Below, piece by piece: positions 40,799 through 47,962 of a stretch of DNA of 47,962 bases. Positions within the stretch are counted from its first letter, which is position 1; the number at the start of each line of letters is the position of its first letter. The DNA lies in contig NZ_JABMKZ010000047.1 of the NCBI RefSeq assembly GCF_013204855.1, positions 1 to 47,962 of the forward strand, read 5' to 3'. Origin of the DNA: Paenibacillus alba (GTDB lineage: Bacteria > Bacillota > Bacilli > Paenibacillales > NBRC-103111). The notes beneath the pieces are model-generated. The model worked only from the letters and a program-made list of their open reading frames with translations. It was not told the DNA's origin and did no database searches. The translations under genes and the position numbers were made by a program.

Positions 40799-42598
40799 AT
40801 GCCATTTTACCAACATATCCTTTCGCTGCATTGGTTTCGCAATCAACGCATTCGGTATAAAATCATTGTCATCTATTTTCCGCTTATTTTTGTCCCTCTG
40901 TTTGTATTGGGGTTCGTGTCCAATCATGTCTATACCGGTGCAATTGTCAAAAAGACGATAAAAAACGTCTCCGACAATTCCTCGTTAATTATTACGCGAA
41001 TCACAGGCATGTTGACGAACGTGGAGAGCTGCGCCAATATGCTGACGATAAATCTCAACAAGGTCATTGTCGAGGACCCGCAAACACAGGGGGCTCCGGA
41101 AACAAGCTTGCAAATGTATACGCAAATTACGAACCAATTGAGCTTTGCCTTGCTCGTATTCCCGGATGTGCAGTCAGCTGCGTTCATTGATACGAGCAAT
41201 CGTGTCTTTGGTTCAAACCTGCTGCTGGAGCGGAATCTGGAGCTTGTCCGCAGCAGTGAGATGTTGAAGCAGATTGACGGCTCCAGCGGCAACAATATTT
41301 GGTTCCCTATGCAGCGTCGCGACTATTTGACGCACGACTCGGAGGAAACCGTCATGACGCTGGGCAAGCGGATTGTCAATATTTATACGGGGCAGAAGCT
41401 TGGCATTCTCGTATTGAACATTAAGGAAAGCTCGCTGTCGGCGATTTATCAGAAAATCGGCTCTATCCAGGATGGCAGCTATTTTATTGTCAACGATACC
41501 GGGGTTGTTGTTTCTTCGCAGCAGCCGCAGGATGTGCTTCAAGAAGTCGCTGATCCGGCTATGAAGGAGTGGATCACGTCCGGCACGCATACGTCGGATC
41601 TGACTTCTTTCCAACATGAGAAAACGCTCGTTGTCAGCTCTGATGTTCCAAGCTTTGGTTGGAAGCTCATTTCGATGGCACCGCTGGAGTCGTTAACCGC
41701 GGATACGCGTAAGATTACACTGCTAATTGTGCTGATTGGCTTGGTTTGCTTATTTTTTGCCTTGCTGGGTGCTGGCATGCTTTCGCAATTAATCGCCAAG
41801 CCGATTATGGGGCTGACCAAGCATATGAAGAAAGTTAAGGAAGGCACATTGGATCATGAATTTCAGATTGATTCGGAAGATGAAATCGGACTATTGGCCT
41901 CGGGTTTCAATGCGATGATTCGGCGAATTCAAGAGCTGCTGACGAACATTAATTTTGAGCAAAAGAAGAAGCGGGAATATGAGCTTGCGCTCATTCAGGC
42001 GCAGATCAAGCCGCATTTTCTGTATAATACGCTGGACGTTATTTATACGTTATCCGAGATGGGTCGCGCCAGAGATGTGCAGCGAACGACCAAAGCGTTA
42101 GCTGACTTTTATCGGGTTGCCCTGAGCAAAGGGCGAGAAACGATTACGCTGGAGGAAGAGGTCCATAATGTGAAGGATTACTTATCCATTCAGCGTATCC
42201 GTTATTCCGATGTGTTTACATTTGAGTTCGACATGCACAATGAAGTGCTGGCGGGTCTTATTCCGAAATTAACCATTCAGCCGCTGGTTGAAAATGCGAT
42301 TTATCATGGTCTGAAGACGAAGGGGAGTCTTGGACTGCTGAAAGTAACGGGAGAAATCGTCGAAGGGAAAATTCGGATCATCGTTAGTGATGATGGGGTC
42401 GGAATGCCGCCTGAACGGCTTGAAGCGCTGGTGTCCAAGCCGGAAACAGAGCAGGAAGCGGTCGGTTATGGGCTGCGCAATGTCAAGGATCGCATCCAGC
42501 TCTATTTTGGCGAAGAGTATGGGCTGCAAATTGAAAGTCAATTGGGGCAGGGAACCAAAGTGACCTTATGGCTCCCTTTTCAAAGTGAGGAAGGATAA
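40799..42598 (+). CDS. Sensor histidine kinase, YesM type (second pair)
   Basis: The start at 40799 follows TAAGGGGG; the ATG at 40781 precedes the site. The 599-residue protein has a membrane segment at about 23-43, an extracellular Cache-like sensor of about 250 residues, a second segment near 303-325, HAMP, and the His_kinase domain with IKPHFLYNTL (His about 406). ENAIYHGLK and SDDGVGMP are the ATP-binding motifs. It pairs with the regulator encoded next and probably reports on the sugar handled by the importer at 44318-47473. Confidence 0.93.
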   Translation: MPFYQHILSLHWFRNQRIRYKIIVIYFPLIFVPLFVLGFVSNHVYTGAIVKKTIKNVSDNSSLIITRITGMLTNVESCANMLTINLNKVIVEDPQTQGAPETSLQMYTQITNQLSFALLVFPDVQSAAFIDTSNRVFGSNLLLERNLELVRSSEMLKQIDGSSGNNIWFPMQRRDYLTHDSEETVMTLGKRIVNIYTGQKLGILVLNIKESSLSAIYQKIGSIQDGSYFIVNDTGVVVSSQQPQDVLQEVADPAMKEWITSGTHTSDLTSFQHEKTLVVSSDVPSFGWKLISMAPLESLTADTRKITLLIVLIGLVCLFFALLGAGMLSQLIAKPIMGLTKHMKKVKEGTLDHEFQIDSEDEIGLLASGFNAMIRRIQELLTNINFEQKKKREYELALIQAQIKPHFLYNTLDVIYTLSEMGRARDVQRTTKALADFYRVALSKGRETITLEEEVHNVKDYLSIQRIRYSDVFTFEFDMHNEVLAGLIPKLTIQPLVENAIYHGLKTKGSLGLLKVTGEIVEGKIRIIVSDDGVGMPPERLEALVSKPETEQEAVGYGLRNVKDRIQLYFGEEYGLQIESQLGQGTKVTLWLPFQSEEG

Positions 42599-42601
42599 GA
42601 C

Positions 42602-44191
42602 ATGCAGAAAATATTAATTGTGGACGATGAATCTATTTTTCGAGAATACTTGCGTACGGCCTTGGATTGGGAAGCTTATGGTTTTGAAATTTGCGCAGAA
42701 GCCAAAAATGGCCTTGAGGCGCTGGAGCAGGTCGAGATACATCAACCGGATATTGCTCTCGTGGACATCACGATGCCCTTTATGGACGGGCTCAGTTTGA
42801 CGGAGCAGCTCAAAGAACGCTATCCCGTGACGAGTGTCGTGCTGATTACAGGTCATAACGAATTTGATTACGCACGCAAAGCGCTCAAATTAGGTGTAGA
42901 GGATTACATTCTGAAGCCATTTTCCAAAGATGAGCTTACGCTGACACTTCTCAAGCTGCAAAAGGAGCATCAGCGGGTGCAGGAAGAGAAATCTACACTG
43001 AAGGAAAACCAACAGCTCATGAAAGAGAGTTTTCTGAATCATTTGCTGAGCAGTGAATACAATCATTCCGATGAGGAAACACGTCAAAAGCTGGGACAAT
43101 TCGGCGAATCCTTCGATTCCTCCTGCTTTGTCGTGGCCTGTATCGAGATTGATAATTTGGACCTCAAATGGAATAAAGTGAGTGAACGATTGCTCTGGAA
43201 ATATGCGGTAACGAACATTCTCAATGAAGCATTGGAGGAAACGGAAAATCATTTAATCTTCAATGGACCAGAGGGGCGCATTATTTGCTTGGTGGAGCAT
43301 CAAGGGAAGGGTGGCTTGGAAACACCGGCGTTGGGCGGATACGAGAAATTATGTTTCCTCATCAAGAAATATTTGAAATTTACGATTACGGTTGGTGTCG
43401 GTCGAAGTCAGTCCGGCTATAAAGGGATTCGTTCCTCCTATTTGGAGGCGCTTGAGGCGCTGCAAAACAAATTCGTGCTGGGACATGATCGGGTTATTGC
43501 CTATGGGTCAGGTGCGCTGGAGAGCGGTGGACAGGCGTTTTATCCGACTGAGGTGAACGAGGATTTACTCGTGCAATTACGCATGCAAAATGAGGAAAAG
43601 GTTGAAGCTAAGCTGGAAGAAATCTTTCAATCCATTCGTGAGCAGCGGCTGTCTCTGGAGTATACGTATGTCATCAGCATGGGCTTGATTTCGGTCTGCT
43701 TGTCTTATGTGACAGAAACGGGACATCCGATCGAGGACTGCTTTGGCGAAGCTTTTTTCCCATACAGTCAAATTAAGCGGTTGGCATCTATTGAAGCCAC
43801 ATCCGAGTGGATTAAGCAGTTGTTTCGTCAAGCCATTGTCTACACCGGCAAGCATCGGAAGACACGCTCATCGAAGATTGCCCAATCCGCCAAGGAGTAT
43901 ATTGAACTGCATTATGGCGACACTGAGCTGCAACTGGATCAAATTGCCCAGCAGGTATTTATTAATCCCAGCTATCTTCGGGCTGTCTTTAAGAAGGAAA
44001 TCGGGATGACCGTAACGGATTATGTCACGCATGTCCGCATGCATAAAGCGAAGGATCTGCTCGGAAAAGGGAACATGCGCCTAGCGGATATCGCGGAACT
44101 AATTGGCTTTAGTGATCCTAGCTATTTCAGTAAAAGCTTTAAGAAGTTTTTTGGCTACTCTCCTAGTGAGTATGAAAATAATCGCTTGTAA
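42602..44191 (+). CDS. Response regulator with AraC-type DNA-binding domain, YesN type (second pair)
   Basis: This 529-residue protein has a receiver domain with acidic DDE near 8-10, phospho-acceptor Asp55 in LVDITMPFMDG and Lys in YILKPF. The C-terminal AraC-type region has LQLDQIAQQVFINPSYLRAV and LADIAELIGFSDPSYFSKSF. It starts three bases after the kinase stop. It is likely to activate the binding protein and permease genes that follow 127 bases downstream. Confidence 0.94.
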   Translation: MQKILIVDDESIFREYLRTALDWEAYGFEICAEAKNGLEALEQVEIHQPDIALVDITMPFMDGLSLTEQLKERYPVTSVVLITGHNEFDYARKALKLGVEDYILKPFSKDELTLTLLKLQKEHQRVQEEKSTLKENQQLMKESFLNHLLSSEYNHSDEETRQKLGQFGESFDSSCFVVACIEIDNLDLKWNKVSERLLWKYAVTNILNEALEETENHLIFNGPEGRIICLVEHQGKGGLETPALGGYEKLCFLIKKYLKFTITVGVGRSQSGYKGIRSSYLEALEALQNKFVLGHDRVIAYGSGALESGGQAFYPTEVNEDLLVQLRMQNEEKVEAKLEEIFQSIREQRLSLEYTYVISMGLISVCLSYVTETGHPIEDCFGEAFFPYSQIKRLASIEATSEWIKQLFRQAIVYTGKHRKTRSSKIAQSAKEYIELHYGDTELQLDQIAQQVFINPSYLRAVFKKEIGMTVTDYVTHVRMHKAKDLLGKGNMRLADIAELIGFSDPSYFSKSFKKFFGYSPSEYENNRL

Positions 44192-44317
44192 TGGCTATTC
44201 GCAAATGTGCGGATTTTACAAGAAGCCCGCAGTTATTCCATTATCACAAGGCTCATTTCCTTCTATACTGGGGTTGTAAAGAAGACAAATGCACATCATG
44301 CCTGGGAGGTCAACCAA

Positions 44318-45658
44318 ATGAAAAAAATGGCAGTCACGCTTGTAAGCTTACTTGCTGCTACGAGTCTTGCCGCTTGCGGTTCCACGAATACAGCCAAAGA
44401 AGGAAGCGCCACAACGACGCCGGCGACTACGGCAGCAGCAACATCAGCAGCTGTGAAATCGGACGCCAAGCCGGTTAAGCTTAGAATTTATGCGCAGTAT
44501 GCGGATGAAGATACGAAAACACCTTATGACTACGCTGTGGCGGAATTAAAGAAGGAAATGCCAAATGTAGAGCTGGAGCTTGATATTCAAGCGCAAGATG
44601 ACGGTCAGAAGCTGAAAACCTATGCAGCTACAGGCAATTTGCCGGACATTTTCCAAGCAGGGCTGGACATTATTGATACATTTAAAAAATCGAACAATAT
44701 TTTGGTTTTGGATGACTACGTAACGAAATTCGGTTTCAAGGATAAAATGCAGCCAAGTGCCATGAATACACTGATTACAGATGATGGACACTCGTATGCT
44801 TTCCCTTATGCTGGCAATGAAGTAGCGCTTCTTTACTACAACAAGGAATTGTTTGAGAAAAATGGCGTGAAAGTGCCAACAACCTACGATGAAATGATGG
44901 CAGCGGTCCAAACGTTCAATGGCAAAGGCATTACACCGTTATCTATTTTTGCCAAAGAAAAATGGCCGTGCGTAGCCCTTTATGACATGTTCGTTTCACG
45001 TGCAGAACCTGCAGGCGTGACGAAGCTGGATAAAGGTCTTGCCAAAGCAGAGGACGCAGCATACAAAACAGCTGCTGACAAAATCATTGAGCTCGTTAAA
45101 GCAGGGATGCTGCCTAAAGGCGCAACGAACTTGAACTACGATCAAGCGGCAGCGCTTTATCATGAAGGCAAAGCAGCTATGTTCATTAACGGACAATGGG
45201 AAATTGAAGCAGCAACCAAAGCGCTTGGAGATAAAGCCGGCTACATGTACCTTCCGGCTGCAGATGCAGCTGCCTACGAAAAAGGCAAAACAGCGTTCAG
45301 CGGCAGCGGCGGACCTGGCGGCTATGCCGTATCTGCCAACACCAAGGACAAAGAGCTTGCAGCCAAAGTCGCATCCTTCATTTCTTTGAAATACGCAGAG
45401 TACAAATACACGAACCGCGGCAACCCGATCGTAGCAACAAAAGTGGATAAGCCTATCGTGAAGCAATTCCCGCCGATGATGGAGCAGCTTTCCAAAGATA
45501 TTCCGAAAATGACAAGCACGACGGCATTCTCATGGGGATTGTCCAATCCAAAATTCAAAGCAGCATTGGAAGATGCTACACAGAACCTGTTGACGGGTAA
45601 TTACACGTCGGATCAATTCGTGAAAGATTTGAATAAAGCAGCTGTTACCGCGAAATAA
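44318..45658 (+). CDS. Sugar-binding lipoprotein, family 1
   Basis: The start at 44318 follows GGGAGGTC; upstream in-frame codons have no site. The 446-residue protein has the lipobox SLAAC, a Thr/Ala-rich linker and a family 1 binding domain: FPYAGNEVALLYYNKELFEK, ALYHEGKAAMFINGQWEIEA and FSGSGGPGGYAVSANTKDKE. It serves the two permeases encoded after the terminator at 45679. The sugar cannot be told from sequence. Confidence 0.93.
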   Translation: MKKMAVTLVSLLAATSLAACGSTNTAKEGSATTTPATTAAATSAAVKSDAKPVKLRIYAQYADEDTKTPYDYAVAELKKEMPNVELELDIQAQDDGQKLKTYAATGNLPDIFQAGLDIIDTFKKSNNILVLDDYVTKFGFKDKMQPSAMNTLITDDGHSYAFPYAGNEVALLYYNKELFEKNGVKVPTTYDEMMAAVQTFNGKGITPLSIFAKEKWPCVALYDMFVSRAEPAGVTKLDKGLAKAEDAAYKTAADKIIELVKAGMLPKGATNLNYDQAAALYHEGKAAMFINGQWEIEAATKALGDKAGYMYLPAADAAAYEKGKTAFSGSGGPGGYAVSANTKDKELAAKVASFISLKYAEYKYTNRGNPIVATKVDKPIVKQFPPMMEQLSKDIPKMTSTTAFSWGLSNPKFKAALEDATQNLLTGNYTSDQFVKDLNKAAVTAK

Positions 45659-45678
45659 ACAAGGTTTCTATGGACAAG

Positions 45679-45718
45679 GAAACTCACACTGGAACGCAAG
45701 ACCGGTGTGAGTTTTCTA
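45679..45718 (+). terminator. Intra-operon terminator between binding protein and permeases
   Basis: AACTCACACTGG pairs with CCGGTGTGAGTT around an 8-10 base loop, followed by TTCTACT. It lies just before the permease gene, so it should reduce but not stop read-through. Confidence 0.75.
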
Positions 45719-45739
45719 CTAAAAAAGGGAAGTGATGAC

Positions 45740-46618
45740 ATGCGCAAATTCATGGGAAATAAGGCAGCTATCATGATCTTCACACTGCCTGCACTCCTTT
45801 TGTATACAGTAATTGTGTTTTATCCGATCTTACAAACGTTTTATCGCAGCACATTCGAATGGGATGGACTAAGCGAAGGCACTTTTATTTATCTGGACAA
45901 TTATATCCGCTTGTTTCAAGACAACATTTTCTATACTTCGCTTTATAATGGTCTTGTGTTTGCAGGTATCCTGGCCGTCGTTCAGATCGGAATCGGCAGC
46001 GTGCTTGCTTTTGCCGTGGCCGAAGGATTCAGAGGAAGCAAGTTTCTGCGTATTAGCTACTTTATTCCTGTGGTTCTTTCGATTACGGTTGTGTGTCAGC
46101 TTTGGCTGGCGATGTATAACAGTGAATACGGCTTGTTCAATAAATTGTTCGAGGCGCTTGGGATCTCCTACCGCCAAGATTGGTTGACAAGCAGCAAAAC
46201 CGCGATTTTTGCCATTGCTTTCGTCAATGCCTGGCAGTACATGGGTTATCAATTCGCGCTCCTATTGGCAGCTGTGAAATCAGTTCCCGAGCAATATTTG
46301 GAAGCTGCGCGGATTGATGGCGCATCCAAGTGGCGAGCGCATTGGTCGATTACGATTCCGATGTTGGCTGAAACGTACAAATTTTGCTTAGTGCTGGCGA
46401 TTACGGGTGGACTTAATGCTTTCGCAAACATGTTCATTATGACGGGCGGAGGCCCGGGGAATTCTACCTACACCTTGACGTACTTGATGTATCGCTCCGC
46501 TTTCCGCGTCGGTGAGTTCGGGTATGGCAGTGCTGCGGCAGCTTTCCTTGTGATTGAGTGCTTGATTGTAACATTGGCTATTAACCGTTTGATCGCTAGA
46601 GAACGAATTACCTTTTAA
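45740..46618 (+). CDS. ABC sugar transporter permease (MalF/UgpA type)
   Basis: This 292-residue membrane protein starts at 45740 behind AAGGGAAGTG; an in-frame GTG at 45707 lies inside the terminator arm. It has six predicted segments and the EAA loop EAARIDGASKWRAHWSITIP. It pairs with the next permease. No ATPase is encoded in the operon, so a shared ATPase is expected. Confidence 0.93.
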   Translation: MRKFMGNKAAIMIFTLPALLLYTVIVFYPILQTFYRSTFEWDGLSEGTFIYLDNYIRLFQDNIFYTSLYNGLVFAGILAVVQIGIGSVLAFAVAEGFRGSKFLRISYFIPVVLSITVVCQLWLAMYNSEYGLFNKLFEALGISYRQDWLTSSKTAIFAIAFVNAWQYMGYQFALLLAAVKSVPEQYLEAARIDGASKWRAHWSITIPMLAETYKFCLVLAITGGLNAFANMFIMTGGGPGNSTYTLTYLMYRSAFRVGEFGYGSAAAAFLVIECLIVTLAINRLIARERITF

Positions 46619-46630
46619 GGAGGATGACAG

Positions 46631-47473
46631 ATGAACGGAATACTCAAATTGCGTAAAAAGAATCCGCTCCTGGGCATCTTCTTATGGGTGTATGCAGGGT
46701 TGTCGGTATATCCGCTGCTATGGATGGTCTTTTATTCGCTGAAAAATAACAATGAAATCTTCGTTACGAATCCATTTGGTCTCCCGACGCATCTGCGTTT
46801 CGAGAACTATGTGGATGCATGGTCCAGATTCAATGTCCCGGTATACTTCAGCAACAGCTTGCTGGTTGCCGCCGCTACTGTCGTAGGAACGATTGCCCTT
46901 GCGGTAACTTTCTCTTACGCAGTTGCGAGAATGCAATGGCGTCTGAAAGAAGCAGCCAGAATTTACGTTGTTATCGGGATGTTCATTCCCGTACAGGTTA
47001 TTATGATTCCGCTAGCCATTCTCGTGCGTGACTTCCACTTGGCCAACACGTATTGGGCGCTCATTATTCCCTATATTGCCTTTAATATTTCCTTTTCGAG
47101 CATGGTTTTCTATGGTTTCTTCCGCAGCATTCCGGTTGAGCTCGAAGAATCAGCTTGTATGGACGGGGCAAGCATTTACCGGACTTTTTATGCCATTATT
47201 TTGCCTATTATTAAGCCGGCGATTGCGACAATGGTTATCTTCGTGTTCTTGTCAGCGTGGAACGAGTTCACCATGGCGCTGATCCTAATTACCAAAGAGT
47301 CGCTGAAAACACTGCCGCTTGGGCTGTTGTTCTTCCAAGGCCAGTTCACAACGAACTGGGGAGCCATGGGCGCGGCAATGACGATTGCCAGTGTGCCGAC
47401 AGTACTTGTCTATGTGCTGTTCAGCGAGCAAGTCGAAAAAGCGTTAACCGTAGGATCAGCAGTAAAAGGCTGA
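46631..47473 (+). CDS. ABC sugar transporter permease (MalG/UgpE type)
   Basis: This 280-residue membrane protein starts behind TAAGGAGGATG, 12 bases after the previous stop. It has six segments and the EAA loop ESACMDGASIYRTFYAIILP. The ending ALTVGSAVKG is typical of this subunit. It completes the importer of the second YesM/YesN locus. Confidence 0.94.
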   Translation: MNGILKLRKKNPLLGIFLWVYAGLSVYPLLWMVFYSLKNNNEIFVTNPFGLPTHLRFENYVDAWSRFNVPVYFSNSLLVAAATVVGTIALAVTFSYAVARMQWRLKEAARIYVVIGMFIPVQVIMIPLAILVRDFHLANTYWALIIPYIAFNISFSSMVFYGFFRSIPVELEESACMDGASIYRTFYAIILPIIKPAIATMVIFVFLSAWNEFTMALILITKESLKTLPLGLLFFQGQFTTNWGAMGAAMTIASVPTVLVYVLFSEQVEKALTVGSAVKG

Positions 47474-47496
47474 GGTTTATTCTTGCTGTAAGCGCA

Positions 47497-47668
47497 GCGA
47501 AAGCAGAGAAGTGCAGAAGTGCAGAAGCACAGCGAAAGCAGAGAAGTACAGGAGCACAACGAAAGCAGAGAAGTACAGAAGCTCAGCGAAAGCAACGAAA
47601 TGCAGAAGCGCAGAAGGAGCACAACGAAAGCAGAGAAGTACAGGAGCACAACGAAAGCAACGAAATGG
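47497..47668. repeat. Degenerate tandem repeat of about 27 bp
   Basis: Six copies begin with RCGAAAGCAGAGAAGT or RCGAAAGCAACGAAAT, followed by an ACAGGAGCACA-like segment; spacing is about 27-38 bp because some copies carry an extra insert. It lies directly behind the last permease gene. An open frame runs through it but has no ribosome binding site or family signal. Confidence 0.8.
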
Positions 47669-47757
47669 GCTGGGCGCGCAAGGGGTGTCCTTAAGTAGGC
47701 AAGTTGATTAAGATCAGCCTCCTTGTGAACAAGCCCATCGTGCCCAATTGGCTAAAT

Positions 47758-47830
47758 TCCTGCAAATATGCATCCTTTTTGGTCATGGAAGGGCCCGAAT
47801 CAATAAATTCCTGCGATTATGCAGGCTTTT
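47758..47830. repeat. CCTGC-type palindromic repeats, copy 2
   Basis: CCTGCAAATATGCATCC at 47759-47775 and CCTGC-GATTAT-GCAGG at 47810-47825 resemble the palindromes at 37576-37662. The second is followed by CTTTT and could also act as a weak terminator. Confidence 0.5.
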
Positions 47831-47962
47831 GAGGCTTTTTCTCAATAGCTTTGCATTGAAGCTTACATGTGCGAACTAGGCCCCATCCCTATCTCGAAGC
47901 AAATAGATCCAGAACCTAAAAGAGGTTGAATTGGATACTTTGCCTTGACTTCGATTATTAAA
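47831..47962. other. Terminal non-coding stretch
   Basis: No supported gene, terminator or promoter was identified in the last 130 bases of the window. Confidence 0.4.

Noticed and set aside
47257..47694. Open frame of 145 codons through the 27-bp repeats
   Set aside because: It starts inside the permease gene in another frame, lacks a binding site, and its tail is only translated repeat.

Overview
The window looks like a chromosomal segment of a Paenibacillus-type soil Firmicute. This is inferred from strong AGGAGG-like ribosome binding sites, GTG and TTG starts, two YesM/YesN two-component pairs next to solute-binding lipoproteins, LplABC-type sugar importers without their own ATPase, and a secreted multidomain glycosidase. 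No rRNA, tRNA or CRISPR array was found.

Layout. (1) 1-475: a 113-bp tandem repeat array, then a secreted RCC1-repeat protein (732-1910) and a UbiD-family decarboxylase (2135-3970). (2) 4177-18819: a polysaccharide-use locus. A binding lipoprotein with YesM/YesN sits behind a perfect catabolite-responsive element. It is followed by a cytoplasmic GH35 beta-galactosidase, an importer (two permeases and a lipoprotein), a LacI-type regulator and a secreted GH30 enzyme with a ricin-B lectin domain. The GH30 sequence resembles endo-beta-1,6-galactanases, so the likely substrate is galactan or type II arabinogalactan. A chemoreceptor follows (18951-20717).

(3) 20911-34483: a LysR-type regulator followed by genes that look sulfur- or redox-related. 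These are a cystine-like binding protein and permease, an OsmC protein, a divergent operon (FMN reductase, NCS2 permease, two DsbA/FrnE proteins), an acireductone-dioxygenase-like protein, and a tightly coupled set (AsnB-like, PrpF-like, acyl-CoA-dehydrogenase-like, dihydroorotase-like, bicupin). I do not recognise this combination as a described pathway. Three LysR-type T-N11-A palindromes in two promoter regions suggest one regulon, and a 16-base promoter element is shared with the ssuBCA-like operon at 37779-40543. This is the best candidate for an undescribed system.

(4) 34850-37500: an AT-rich island with two unrecognised minus-strand genes and a truncated TnsA endonuclease gene, probably the relic of a Tn7-like element. 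(5) 37779-40543: a sulfonate/taurine-type ABC importer on the minus strand. (6) 40799-47473: a second YesM/YesN pair with its own sugar importer, with a terminator between the binding protein and the permeases. (7) 47474-47962: non-coding repeats.

All functional calls come from reading motifs and family resemblance. No database search was run.
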